Assembly (NCBI GenBank): GCA_029240815.1
Contig: JARDZO010000114.1
Location: 1 to 16,140 of the forward strand
Origin: Brevibacillus sp.
GTDB lineage: Bacteria > Bacillota > Bacilli > Brevibacillales > Brevibacillaceae
Direction of reading: 5' to 3'
Length of the DNA stretch: 16,140 nt
Part shown: positions 6,299 through 14,847 of the stretch, one piece after another
Position numbering within the stretch: position 1 is the first letter of the stretch
Layout: the number at the start of each line of letters is the position of its first letter
Made by a program: the position numbers and the translations under genes
Notes under the pieces: model-generated
What the model was told of the DNA's origin: nothing
The model's database searches: none
What the model saw: only the letters and a program-made list of their open reading frames with translations

Positions 6299-7306
6299 GT
6301 GCCAGAATATTCGCTGCAAAAAACTTCTGCAGGAGCCAGCATCGCCAAGTTTCGTGAGCTGGGCTTGCTCGTATTCATTCTGCTTTTATGCGTTGTGGTG
6401 CAGCTGCGCAACCCTAGCTTTTTGACGCTGGAAAATATCAATGACATGGTCACGAATACGGCCATTCTGAGCATTTTGGCTGTCGGCATGATGCTGGTCA
6501 TCGTGACGAGAGGGATTGACCTATCGATCGGTGCGACGCTCGCATTGTCGGGGATGATCTCGGCCATGACGGTGAGCACCTATCCAGACACTCATCCGCT
6601 GCTCGCCATTCTGCTGGGAACAGCAGTTGGCGTCGTCAGTGGAATGATCATCGGCCTACTCGTATCCAAGGCAGGTATTCTCCCCATCATCGCCACACTC
6701 GGGATGATGAACGCGTTTCGCGGGATGACGTTTATGGTCAGTGGCGGCAAGTGGGTAAGTGCGCATCAGATGCCGGATACGTTCAAGGCTATTGCCACCA
6801 GCTCCGTCTTTGGACTCAATACCCTGATTGCGATCGCTATCGTGATCTATCTCGTCTTTTACTACTTCATTACATACACCAGAACGGGCAGACAGATCTA
6901 CGCAGTCGGCAGCAACCCGGATTCCGCGAAAATCAGCGGGATCAACAACGACAAGATCTTGTGGCTGGTCTATACGATCATGGGAGGACTGTCCGGACTG
7001 GCAGGCGTCTTGTGGGTCTCCAAATTCGCATCTGCTCAGGGCGACACGGCTTCAGGCTATGAGCTCAGCGTCATCGCAGCGTGTGTGCTAGGAGGCGTCA
7101 GCATCGCGGGTGGTTCCGGCAAAATTTCCGGGATTATTTTGGGCTCGATCCTGCTGGGGATTTTAAACAACGCACTGCCGCTGATCAACGTCTCGCCGTT
7201 TTGGCAAATGGGCATCCAAGGCTCCATTATCCTCATCGCTGTCGTCATCAATGCGTTGGTCAAACGAGGTGTCGATCGCAACAATCTGATGAGGAGGAGA
7301 ATGTAG
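6299..7306 (+). CDS. Sugar ABC transporter permease, BPD_transp_2 (RbsC-like), first of two
   Basis: This protein of about 335 residues has many hydrophobic segments and forms half of the membrane channel of a CUT2 sugar importer. It carries RbsC-family features: the segment around ILAVGMMLVIVTRGIDLSIG after the first helices, and the C-terminal GYELSVIAACVLGGVSIAGG. The start is uncertain among GTG 6287, GTG 6290 and GTG 6299. I prefer 6299 because AAAGGTGGTGA, almost the full anti-SD complement, ends about 8 nt upstream. It follows the ATPase gene by 27 bases and is followed 2 bases later by the second permease, so the three are co-transcribed and probably act as one complex. Confidence 0.9.
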   Translation: MPEYSLQKTSAGASIAKFRELGLLVFILLLCVVVQLRNPSFLTLENINDMVTNTAILSILAVGMMLVIVTRGIDLSIGATLALSGMISAMTVSTYPDTHPLLAILLGTAVGVVSGMIIGLLVSKAGILPIIATLGMMNAFRGMTFMVSGGKWVSAHQMPDTFKAIATSSVFGLNTLIAIAIVIYLVFYYFITYTRTGRQIYAVGSNPDSAKISGINNDKILWLVYTIMGGLSGLAGVLWVSKFASAQGDTASGYELSVIAACVLGGVSIAGGSGKISGIILGSILLGILNNALPLINVSPFWQMGIQGSIILIAVVINALVKRGVDRNNLMRRRM

Positions 7307-7308
7307 CG

Positions 7309-8298
7309 ATGAAAAAAAGAGTGATCATCGGGAGCAAGGAATTTTCGTGGAAAACCTTTTTTCTGCAGTGGGAATGGATGCTCGTTCTCATTTTTATCTT
7401 GGTCAATGTGATCAATGCCAATCTTTCCCCGTACTATTTGAACGCTGACAGCTTGCGGGATGCGACGATGACCTTCCTCGACAAGGCTTTTATCGTTCTG
7501 CCGATGGTCTTCGTCATCATTCTCGGAGACATCGATATTTCTGTCGCTTCCATCGTGGCACTGTCCTCGGTAGTGATGGCAGACCTGTACACGATGGGGG
7601 TCCCCATGGAGCTGGCCGTCGTGATTTGCTTGGCAGTCGGAACGCTGTGCGGGTACATCAATGGCTTGTTGATCACCCGGTTCAAGGAGCTGTCAGCAGT
7701 CATTGTGACATTGGCAACCATGATCATTTACCGTGGGATCGCGTACATTCTACTGGAAGACCAGGCTGCAGGCAAATTCCCCGAATGGTTCAAGTTTCTC
7801 GGATGGGGCTATGTGGGAACGGTTCCGTTTATTCTGATTGTTTTTGCGGTTTTTGCTTTGGTTTTTGGGCTTTTGCTACACAAAACCACATTTGGCAGAC
7901 GCGTGTACGCAATGGGGAGCAACCTGACAGCCAGCCAATTCTCCGGGATTCAGGTCGACAAAATCAAAATTCTCGTCTTCACACTCGCGGGTCTCATGTC
8001 TTCGGTTACCGCGCTGTTTCTCACTTCGCGGATGGGTAGCACCCGGCCGAATATCGCCACTGGCTACGAGCTCGACGTGATTGCGATGGTCGTATTAGGT
8101 GGAATCAGCACGTCAGGTGGCAAAGGAAGAATGATTGGCGCGATTCTCGCCATCTTCCTGATTGGTTTCTTGCGTTACGGATTGGGTCTCGTCAACGTGC
8201 CGGCGCAGATGCTATTGATCATTATCGGACTTTTGCTGATCGTGGCGGTCATGGTGCCCAATCTCAAAGGGCATTTGCGAAAATGGGTCAAAATCTGA
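7309..8298 (+). CDS. Sugar ABC transporter permease, BPD_transp_2 (RbsC-like), second of two
   Basis: This 329-residue multi-spanning membrane protein is the partner permease of the CUT2 importer. It has the same family landmarks as its neighbour (FVIILGDIDISVASIVALSS and GYELDVIAMVVLGGISTSGG) but clearly different sequence, as is usual for the paired rhamnose-type permeases (rhaP/rhaQ in rhizobia). ATG 7309 is chosen, with AGGAGG at 7292-7297 inside the end of the previous gene and an 11-nt spacing; the two-base gap implies coupled translation. The frame is open further upstream, but that part merely overlaps the first permease in another frame. Confidence 0.91.
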   Translation: MKKRVIIGSKEFSWKTFFLQWEWMLVLIFILVNVINANLSPYYLNADSLRDATMTFLDKAFIVLPMVFVIILGDIDISVASIVALSSVVMADLYTMGVPMELAVVICLAVGTLCGYINGLLITRFKELSAVIVTLATMIIYRGIAYILLEDQAAGKFPEWFKFLGWGYVGTVPFILIVFAVFALVFGLLLHKTTFGRRVYAMGSNLTASQFSGIQVDKIKILVFTLAGLMSSVTALFLTSRMGSTRPNIATGYELDVIAMVVLGGISTSGGKGRMIGAILAIFLIGFLRYGLGLVNVPAQMLLIIIGLLLIVAVMVPNLKGHLRKWVKI

Positions 8299-8345
8299 CT
8301 TCCAAATAGGGCAGTCCATCAATCAGAAAAACGTGGAGGTACGAC

Positions 8346-10415
8346 ATGATACAGAGCTTATGGAATCGTGAACAGGCTGCACAATGTCAAAACGGGCTGG
8401 ATGAGCTGGTCTATCGTTCCAACCTGATCGGTACAGACAGGCGGGTATGCAACTGGGGCGGAGGGAATACCTCTACGAAGACAAAGACAACCGATTTTCG
8501 CGGCAGAGAAGTAGATATCATGTGGGTAAAGGGCAGCGGATCTGATCTGGCGACGATGAAAGCGGGGAATTTCACAGGACTGAGGCTCGAAGACATTCAG
8601 CCTTTACTGGAACGCGAGGAAATGTCCGACGAGGAAATGGTCGCTTATCTGGCTCACTGCATGGTGGATAGCAAGCACCCGCGCGCCTCCATCGAGACGC
8701 TCTTGCACGCATTCCTGCCGTTCCCCCATGTGGATCATACCCATCCTGATGCGATCATCAGCATCTGCTGCGCGGACAACGGGAAAGAAGTGGCGCGTGA
8801 GATCTTCGGTGATCGATTCGTCTGGGTTCCCTATGTGCGTCCGGGCTTTACCTTGTCTAAAATGATTGCAAAAGGCGTACAGGAAAATCCGCGGGCCGAG
8901 CTGGTGCTGATGGAAAAACACGGGCTCGTGACGTGGGGAGATACGTCCGAGGCGTGCTACGCGAAAACCATCGCGATCATACAGGAAGCCGCTGCCTACA
9001 TCGAGGAAAAGGCAAAGGAAGAGTCTTTGTTTGGCGGACCGCGCTACGAAAGCATTCCGGCGGACGAGCGCAAGCAGATTTTGGCGCAGGTCCTGCCCGT
9101 CATTCGTGGCGCAGTCAGCGACACCACGCGGATGCTTTTGACCTACGACGATGGAGAAATGGTACGTCAGTTCGTCAACAGCAAGGATGCACGTGAGCTG
9201 TCACAGGTAGGAGCGGCATGCCCGGATCATCTGGTGCACACCAAAATGGTTCCGCTGTACGTGGAGTGGGATCCAACCACGAGAGACATAGAAGGATTAA
9301 AACAAAGCTTGCTCGCAGGCATCGCCGGGTTCAAGGAAGAATACACGCAGTATTTTGAACGGAACAAAAACGACGGAGACCAGATGTCGGAAGCGGCGCC
9401 ACGTGTCATCCTGATTCCTGGCATAGGGATGGTCAATACCGGGAAAAGCCGGTCGAATGCGCAGGTTAGCGGCGCTCTCTATCATCGCGCGATTGCGGTC
9501 ATGCGCGGAGCGACGGCATTAGGTAGATTTGTCTCCTTGAGCGAGAACGAATCGTTCAACGTGGAATATTGGCCACTGGAGCTCTATAAACTGTCTTTGG
9601 CTCCAGCAGAAGCGGAATTCTCCCGAAAAGTGGTGTTCGTCACAGGGGGAGCAGGCGGGATCGGCAGCGAGACGTGCCGCCGCTTTGTCGCAGAGGGTGC
9701 CCATGTCGTACTGGCAGACTTGAATCTCGAAGGTGCCGAGAAGGTCGCGCAGGAGATCAATGACCGATTCGGCGAGGGTCGTGCGATCGCGGTAAAGATG
9801 GACGTCACCCGGGAAGAGGATGTGCAAGCTGCTCTGGCAGAGGCAGCGCTCGCCTATGGTGGAGTCGATACGGTCGTAAACAATGCGGGTTTAGCGACCT
9901 CCAGTCCTTTTGACGAGACGACCCTGAAGGAATGGAATCTGAACATCGCCGTACTGGGGACCGGGTATTTCCTCGTAGCTCGCGAAGCATTTAGGCAGAT
10001 GAAAGCACAGGGAATTGGCGGAAACATGGTATTCGTCGGCTCGAAGAACTCCGTTTATGCCGGGAAAAACGTGACGGCTTACAGCTCTGCAAAAGCATTG
10101 GAGGTCCATCTCGCCCGTTGCATCGCCGCAGAAGGGGGAGAGCATGGCATTCGCGTGAATACGATTTTGCCCGATGCCATCCTGCAAGGCTCGGCGATCT
10201 GGAATTCCAATTGGCGCAATGAGCGTGCCGCTGCGTACGGTATTGCTCCCGACCAGTTGGAAGACTACTACCGCAAACGCACGACCTTGCTCGTCAACAT
10301 TTACCCGAGAGATATTGCTGAAGGCATTCTCTTTTTCGCCTCTTCCAAATCGGAGAAAACGACCGGCTGCATGCTGACGATCGACGGCGGAGTGCCTGCT
10401 GCCTTTACCCGCTAA
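8346..10415 (+). CDS. rhaEW: Bifunctional L-rhamnulose-1-phosphate aldolase / short-chain dehydrogenase (L-lactaldehyde dehydrogenase)
   Basis: This 689-residue two-domain cytosolic enzyme cleaves L-rhamnulose-1-phosphate to DHAP and L-lactaldehyde and probably oxidises (or reduces) the lactaldehyde. The N-terminal class II aldolase part (about residues 1-420) has Glu117, the zinc-ligand pair His131/His133 in HVDHTHPDA, and His192 in MEKHGL. The C-terminal short-chain dehydrogenase domain (about 428-689) has TGGAGGIG (433-440), Asp458 after the second strand suggesting NAD, NNAG (512-515), Ser566 and the catalytic Tyr579-x-x-x-Lys583. Its length matches B. subtilis YuxG. ATG 8346 follows TGGAGG (8334-8339) by 6 nt. 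It sits 47 bases after the permeases and 25 before the mutarotase. Which redox direction dominates cannot be read from sequence. Confidence 0.94.
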   Translation: MIQSLWNREQAAQCQNGLDELVYRSNLIGTDRRVCNWGGGNTSTKTKTTDFRGREVDIMWVKGSGSDLATMKAGNFTGLRLEDIQPLLEREEMSDEEMVAYLAHCMVDSKHPRASIETLLHAFLPFPHVDHTHPDAIISICCADNGKEVAREIFGDRFVWVPYVRPGFTLSKMIAKGVQENPRAELVLMEKHGLVTWGDTSEACYAKTIAIIQEAAAYIEEKAKEESLFGGPRYESIPADERKQILAQVLPVIRGAVSDTTRMLLTYDDGEMVRQFVNSKDARELSQVGAACPDHLVHTKMVPLYVEWDPTTRDIEGLKQSLLAGIAGFKEEYTQYFERNKNDGDQMSEAAPRVILIPGIGMVNTGKSRSNAQVSGALYHRAIAVMRGATALGRFVSLSENESFNVEYWPLELYKLSLAPAEAEFSRKVVFVTGGAGGIGSETCRRFVAEGAHVVLADLNLEGAEKVAQEINDRFGEGRAIAVKMDVTREEDVQAALAEAALAYGGVDTVVNNAGLATSSPFDETTLKEWNLNIAVLGTGYFLVAREAFRQMKAQGIGGNMVFVGSKNSVYAGKNVTAYSSAKALEVHLARCIAAEGGEHGIRVNTILPDAILQGSAIWNSNWRNERAAAYGIAPDQLEDYYRKRTTLLVNIYPRDIAEGILFFASSKSEKTTGCMLTIDGGVPAAFTR

Positions 10416-10440
10416 ACGAACAGCCAAAGGAGGAACGAGG

Positions 10441-10755
10441 ATGATTCGCAAAGCATTTGTCATGAATGTGTTCGGGGATTGCCACGAGGAGTACCAGAGG
10501 CGGCATGACGAGATCTGGCCGGAAATGGTAGAGATGCTGAAAGAATACGGAGCGCATGATTACTCGATCTTTTTGGACCCGACGACCAATCGCCTGTTTG
10601 CCTATCTGGTCATCGAAGACGAGGAGCGCTGGAGCAAGACGGCAGAGACGGAAATCTGTCAAAAATGGTGGGCGTACATGGGTGACGTCATGGAGACCAA
10701 CGATGATCATAGCCCTGTGTCTCTCGAATTGAAAGAAGTCTTTCATCTGAAATAA
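10441..10755 (+). CDS. rhaM: L-rhamnose mutarotase
   Basis: This 104-residue dimeric cytosolic enzyme interconverts the alpha and beta anomers of L-rhamnose, feeding the isomerase the anomer it uses. Length and motifs match the RhaM/RhaU/YiiL family: the N-terminal [12 protein letters not shown] with the catalytic His22 at the E. coli position, the central [10 protein letters not shown], and the following ETND segment. ATG 10441 has AGGAGG (10428-10433) 7 nt upstream. It lies between the aldolase gene and the kinase-isomerase gene, as expected of a rhamnose operon. Confidence 0.95.
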   Translation: MIRKAFVMNVFGDCHEEYQRRHDEIWPEMVEMLKEYGAHDYSIFLDPTTNRLFAYLVIEDEERWSKTAETEICQKWWAYMGDVMETNDDHSPVSLELKEVFHLK

Positions 10756-10795
10756 TTCGTTTAGGAATAGACGCTGTGAGAAAGAGGTGCATGGC

Positions 10796-13552
10796 GTGGG
10801 AAACCATATTGCCGTAGATATTGGGGCTTCGAGCGGTCGGCTGGTCTGGGGTACCATCCAGGACGGACAGATCTCGCTCCAAGAGATTCATCGGTTCAAG
10901 AACGGCTTTGATGAAAAGGATGGTCATTGCTACTGGGATATCGATTACTTGTTTCATGAAGTGATCACGGGCTTGCAAAAGGCAAAGGAACTGGGAATTG
11001 CGGACTGCACCGTGGGCATCGATACGTGGGCGGTCGACTACGTACTGATCGATAGGGAAGGACAGAGATTGCATGAGGTGTATGCGTACCGCGACGAACG
11101 GACGAAAGATTCCGTAGAGAAAGTGACTCGACAGCTACCCGCCCACGAAATCTATGAAAAGACGGGCATCCAGTTTCAGCCTTTCAACACCTTGTTTCAG
11201 CTAGCCGTACATGATCCAGAGCAGTTGAAGCGAGCGGAGCAAATTCTTCTGGTGCCTGATTATTTGTACTACCTGCTTACAGGAAAACGAATCAACGAAG
11301 TGACGAACGCCTCCACGACACAGCTGCTCCATCTTCAGACGCGAGATTACGATACCGATTTGCTGAAGCTTCTGGGTCTGGACCGCTCCCAATTTGCGGA
11401 GCTGGTTCAGCCAGGGGTCTCGCTTGGCTCCATCAGGCAAGAATTGCGCGAGCAGCATGATTTGCCGGATTGCGAAGTGATTTGCGTCGCTACCCATGAT
11501 ACGGCTTCGGCGGTGCTCGGTGTCCCGGCTGATCCTCAGCAATCATTTGCTTATTTGAGCAGTGGAACATGGTCGCTGATGGGCGTGGAGCTAGATAGCC
11601 CGATCCATGATGAAGAGGCGCGGCAGCGTAATTTTACGAACGAATGGGGCCCTGATCAGACCTACCGTTTTTTGAAAAATATCATGGGGATGTGGCTCAT
11701 CCAAGAGGTGCATCGCCATTACGAGGGAACCATCTCGTTCGCTGAGTTTGTCGTGCTAGCCAAAGAAGAGCCTGCCTTTACGACCTTCATTGATTTTACG
11801 GACGTACGGTTTTTGCATCCGAAAAGTATGGTAGCCGAAATTCAGAACTACTGCAGGGAAACAGGACAGCTCGTTCCGCAAACGCCAGGAGAAATCGCGC
11901 GCTGCATCTACGACAATCTGGCGATCCTATATGCCCTGTGCGTCGAAGAAATGGAAGCGATTACGGGCCGCGCCATCGAGGTGATCCACATCGTCGGTGG
12001 TGGTTCCAGCAACGAACTGCTGTGTCAGCTAACGGCTACGGTCTCAGGAAAAAAGGTGACGGCTGGACCGACGGAATCGACTGCGCTGGGAAATCTGGCG
12101 GTACAAATGATCGCAAAAGGCGAAGTGGGCGATATACACGAGGCGAGAAGCCTCATCAGACACACGTTTGCCAGCGTCGCCTATGTACCCGAAGATTTTG
12201 GGGATCGGACGGAATGGATCAGGGAGTTCAGACAAGTGACGACGGGCAAAAAGAGAGGAGCAGTTCCGGTGAGTGCAAACGTAGAAGCGAGCTATCAAGA
12301 GGCGAAAAAGCTGTACGAAAAGCATGGGATTGACGTGGAAGCCGTCTTGGAAGACCTGGCAAAGATAAAGGTGTCGATGCATTGCTGGCAAGGAGATGAC
12401 GTGCGCGGATTCCTCAACCGTGATCAGGAGCTGACAGGGGGGATCGCCGTCACGGGTAATTATCCGGGAGCGGCGCGTACTCCTGACGAGCTGCGGCAGG
12501 ATCTGGAAAAGGCGTTTTCGCTCATTCCGGGCAAGCACAAAGTCAATCTGCACGCCATTTACGCTGACACGGACGAACAGGTGGAGATCGACAAGCTGGC
12601 ACCCAAGCATTTTGAAAAGTGGGTCAGCTGGGCACAAGCGCAAGGCTTGGGGCTGGACTTTAATCCGACCTGCTTCTCCCACGAAAAATCAGAGGATGGC
12701 TTTACGCTGAGTCACCCGGACCCGGACATTCGCCGGTTTTGGATTGATCACTGCAAAGCATCCCGCAAGATCGGAGCCTACTTTGGCGAGCAACTGGGTC
12801 AGACGTGCGTCACGAACGTGTGGATTCCAGATGGCTACAAGGACATTCCGGTCGATCGAATGGCGCCACGCCAGCGTCTGAAGGAGTCGTTGGATGAAAT
12901 ATTCCGAGAAGAGCTGAATCCAGCCTATAATCTGGATGCGGTGGAGAGCAAAGTGTTTGGGATCGGTTCAGAAAGTTACGTCGTGGGTTCTCATGAATTT
13001 TATATGGGCTATGGTGTTCAGAACGGGAAGATCATCTGTCTGGATGCAGGGCATTTCCATCCGACAGAAACCATCGCAGGCAAACTCTCGTCACTTGCTC
13101 TCTTTTCCAAAGGCATTCTGCTGCACGTCAGCCGTCCGGTACGGTGGGACAGCGATCACGTCGTCATCATGGACGATGAGCTGCTGGATATCGCACGCGA
13201 GCTGGTCCGTCACGACTTGCTCGGGATGACCCACATCGGTCTGGACTTTTTTGACGGCAGTATCAATCGCATCGCGGCTTGGGTGATCGGGATGCGCAAT
13301 ACTCTCAAGGCTTTGCTGCGGGCGATGCTGGAGCCGACGGACTACCTGCGCCAGGTAGAGCTGGAGGGAGATTACACCACGAGGCTCGCGCTCATGGAAG
13401 AGTTCAAATCGTATCCGTTTGGTGCTGTCTGGGATATGTTTTGCGCGCGCCACAACGTTCCGGTACGTGAGGAATGGCTGGCTGAGGTCAAGCAGTACGA
13501 AAAGGATGTACTCGCCTTGCGCGGGCAGCAGGCTGCTGTCATCCCTTCCTAA
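10796..13552 (+). CDS. rhaBA: Fused rhamnulokinase - L-rhamnose isomerase
   Basis: One uninterrupted frame of 918 residues joins two enzymes normally made from separate genes. Residues ~1-485 are a FGGY-type rhamnulokinase: [10 protein letters not shown] (6-15), catalytic Asp235 in [10 protein letters not shown], and the Gly-rich IVGGGSSNE with Gly401-403. Residues ~492-918 are L-rhamnose isomerase of full size (427 residues): [10 protein letters not shown] from Cys530, [11 protein letters not shown], and [11 protein letters not shown] with Asp750/His753/His755. It would isomerise rhamnose to rhamnulose and phosphorylate it. GTG 10796 is chosen because AGAGG (10783-10787) lies 8 nt upstream; GTG 10787 would overlap that site. 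The kinase-first order is the reverse of the reaction order. The junction holds a ribosome site and an in-frame GTG. It is the last gene before the operon terminator. Confidence 0.95.
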   Translation: MGNHIAVDIGASSGRLVWGTIQDGQISLQEIHRFKNGFDEKDGHCYWDIDYLFHEVITGLQKAKELGIADCTVGIDTWAVDYVLIDREGQRLHEVYAYRDERTKDSVEKVTRQLPAHEIYEKTGIQFQPFNTLFQLAVHDPEQLKRAEQILLVPDYLYYLLTGKRINEVTNASTTQLLHLQTRDYDTDLLKLLGLDRSQFAELVQPGVSLGSIRQELREQHDLPDCEVICVATHDTASAVLGVPADPQQSFAYLSSGTWSLMGVELDSPIHDEEARQRNFTNEWGPDQTYRFLKNIMGMWLIQEVHRHYEGTISFAEFVVLAKEEPAFTTFIDFTDVRFLHPKSMVAEIQNYCRETGQLVPQTPGEIARCIYDNLAILYALCVEEMEAITGRAIEVIHIVGGGSSNELLCQLTATVSGKKVTAGPTESTALGNLAVQMIAKGEVGDIHEARSLIRHTFASVAYVPEDFGDRTEWIREFRQVTTGKKRGAVPVSANVEASYQEAKKLYEKHGIDVEAVLEDLAKIKVSMHCWQGDDVRGFLNRDQELTGGIAVTGNYPGAARTPDELRQDLEKAFSLIPGKHKVNLHAIYADTDEQVEIDKLAPKHFEKWVSWAQAQGLGLDFNPTCFSHEKSEDGFTLSHPDPDIRRFWIDHCKASRKIGAYFGEQLGQTCVTNVWIPDGYKDIPVDRMAPRQRLKESLDEIFREELNPAYNLDAVESKVFGIGSESYVVGSHEFYMGYGVQNGKIICLDAGHFHPTETIAGKLSSLALFSKGILLHVSRPVRWDSDHVVIMDDELLDIARELVRHDLLGMTHIGLDFFDGSINRIAAWVIGMRNTLKALLRAMLEPTDYLRQVELEGDYTTRLALMEEFKSYPFGAVWDMFCARHNVPVREEWLAEVKQYEKDVLALRGQQAAVIPS
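12254..12271 (+). promoter_or_regulatory. Internal ribosome binding site and GTG start at the kinase/isomerase junction
   Basis: AGAGGAG (12254-12260) is followed after 8 nt by GTG 12269, in frame and exactly where a free-standing L-rhamnose isomerase would begin (V-S-A-N-V-E-A-S-Y). Initiation here would give a 427-residue isomerase in addition to the fusion. Spacing and strength equal those of real starts in this operon; use is inferred. Confidence 0.6.
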
Positions 13553-13566
13553 AATCTTTTCTCGCA

Positions 13567-13600
13567 AAACAGCAGGGTCTTCCGGGATCGTGCTGTTTTT
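13567..13600 (+). terminator. Rho-independent terminator of the rhamnose operon
   Basis: AAACAGCA (13567-13574) pairs with TGCTGTTT (13591-13598). The inner ggtct/ggatc segments add wobble-containing pairs around a TCCG loop, and the 3' arm runs into a T-run. It begins 15 bases past the fusion gene's stop. Confidence 0.87.
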
Positions 13601-13689
13601 GTTGCGGCAGAGATAGGGAATCATGCTAAAATATAGGCTCGCACTACTTATTAAAAGAAAATGCTTCGGTATATTCGGAGGGAACCTTT

Positions 13690-14691
13690 GTGAAGAAAAA
13701 ACCGGTAAATGCGATGGAAGTTGCGAGATTGGCAAAGGTCTCTCAGTCCACCGTCTCGCGTGTATTTACCCCAGGCTCAAACGTATCCGAAAAAACAAAG
13801 AAAAAAGTGCTGGAAGTCGCGAAGGATCTGGGCTACCGACCCAATGCGCTCGCACGCGGTCTGATCATGAACAAGACCAACATGGTCGGGCTGGCCATGC
13901 GTGATATCGAGAATCCTTTCTACCATGAGGTGTTGGGGAAATTCACAAAAGGCCTGCGGGACAAAGGGTACCACGTGTTGTTTGTGTACACGGAAAACGA
14001 CGAGATTCAGCAAGAAGAAATCTCTCAATTTCTGGAGTACAACGTCGAGGGCGTGATTGTGACGGATGCGTATTTGTCGTCCAAAGTCGTGTCCCAGCTG
14101 CACGAGAACAACATCCCTGTGATCCTGTTCAACCGCTACAGCAAAGACATCCCGTGTTATTCGGTCAGTTGTGACAACTACGCTGCCGCGCAACAGATCG
14201 CGAAGTATTTGTACGAGCAAGGCTATCAAAAAATGGCTTATATTACAGGACGAATGAATACCTCGACGAGTCAGGATCGGCAGAGCGGGTTTTGTGATTT
14301 TCTGCAGGAAAAAGGTCTTGTCCCGATGATCGAAGAGGGCGATTTCACGTATGAGAGAGCGTATGAAGCGACACTTCGACTGCTGCAGCAAGGAGATCGA
14401 CCCGATGTCATTTTCGGGGCAAATGATATAACGGCATTAGGAGCGCTCGATGCGGCAAAAGCGATGAAGCTGTCAGTTCCAGATGACATCGCGATTGTCG
14501 GTTTTGACAATATCAAAATGAGCTCATGGCCTTCGCATGAGTTGACAACGTGGGAGCAGCCAGTCGATCAAATGATTAAGCTGACCATCGATACGCTGCT
14601 GAATGAGATGAAAAGCAATAACGTGGAACCAGCGTCAAAGCTCGTTTCGGGTCAGTTGATCGAACGGGGTACAACAAGAAATAAAAGGTAA
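13690..14691 (+). CDS. LacI family transcriptional regulator
   Basis: This 333-residue regulator is a dimeric DNA-binding repressor type that responds to a sugar or related small molecule. The N-terminal helix-turn-helix is at about residues 8-27 (AMEVARLAKVSQSTVSRVF), the hinge helix near ALARGL (53-58), and the rest is a periplasmic-binding-like effector domain (DDIAIVGFDNIKMSSWP near the end). The GTG 13690 start has GGAGGG (13677-13682) 7 nt upstream. It lies after the rhamnose operon terminator and before a dehydrogenase gene whose leader holds two LacI-type palindromes, so that gene is the best target guess. It might instead, or also, serve the rhamnose operon, which has no other regulator here. 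The effector is unknown. Confidence 0.94.
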   Translation: MKKKPVNAMEVARLAKVSQSTVSRVFTPGSNVSEKTKKKVLEVAKDLGYRPNALARGLIMNKTNMVGLAMRDIENPFYHEVLGKFTKGLRDKGYHVLFVYTENDEIQQEEISQFLEYNVEGVIVTDAYLSSKVVSQLHENNIPVILFNRYSKDIPCYSVSCDNYAAAQQIAKYLYEQGYQKMAYITGRMNTSTSQDRQSGFCDFLQEKGLVPMIEEGDFTYERAYEATLRLLQQGDRPDVIFGANDITALGALDAAKAMKLSVPDDIAIVGFDNIKMSSWPSHELTTWEQPVDQMIKLTIDTLLNEMKSNNVEPASKLVSGQLIERGTTRNKR

Positions 14692-14695
14692 GCGA

Positions 14696-14725
14696 TTGAC
14701 AAATGAAAGCGTTTATCTTTACTAT
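14696..14725 (+). promoter_or_regulatory. Probable promoter of the HisD-like gene with a cre-like site
   Basis: A perfect -35 TTGACA (14696-14701) lies 18 nt before TACTAT (14720-14725); TTTACT at 17 nt is an alternative -10. Between them TGAAAGCGTTTATC (14704-14717) matches the cre consensus at 12 of 14 positions, with the mismatches at the last two. Catabolite repression is likely. Start of transcription near 14732 would place both downstream palindromes in the leader. Confidence 0.55.
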
Positions 14726-14753
14726 TTGAATATAGATTAAAAACCGTCTGATA

Positions 14754-14801
14754 TTTCTCTCATCTTTTTTGCATACGTATGCAATGATTCGATGAGAGAA
14801 A
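14754..14801. repeat. 11-bp inverted repeat enclosing the first operator palindrome
   Basis: TTTCTCTCATC (14754-14764) is exactly complementary to GATGAGAGAAA (14791-14801), with the 16-bp palindrome (14769-14784) inside. In RNA this would be an extended hairpin; no T-run follows on either strand, so it is not a standard terminator. Confidence 0.65.
14769..14784. promoter_or_regulatory. Operator-like perfect palindrome, copy 1
   Basis: TTGCATACGTATGCAA is a perfect 16-bp palindrome with a central CG, the layout of LacI-family operators. It lies in the region between the LacI-type regulator and the HisD-like gene, and its 14-bp core is repeated 46 bp downstream. Confidence 0.75.
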
Positions 14802-14815
14802 AAATTTCTGAAAAA

Positions 14816-14829
14816 TGCATACGTATGCA
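14816..14829. promoter_or_regulatory. Operator-like perfect palindrome, copy 2
   Basis: TGCATACGTATGCA repeats the core of copy 1 with a 46-bp centre-to-centre distance. It ends 4 bases before the GGGAGG ribosome site of the HisD-like gene, so bound protein, or the RNA hairpin, could also affect translation initiation. Confidence 0.75.
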
Positions 14830-14847
14830 AAACGGGAGGTCATGATA

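Noticed and set aside
9891..10463. Minus-strand frame of 190 codons over the dehydrogenase domain
   Set aside because: It is a shadow of codon bias in the conserved short-chain dehydrogenase domain and runs over the mutarotase start.
13091..13735. Minus-strand frame of 214 codons over the end of the fusion gene
   Set aside because: It is antisense to conserved isomerase sequence and the operon terminator; no ribosome site, no recognisable motifs.
14815..14847. ATG 14815 as the start of the HisD-like protein
   Set aside because: This start lies inside the second operator palindrome and upstream of the clear ribosome site GGGAGG, which serves ATG 14848.
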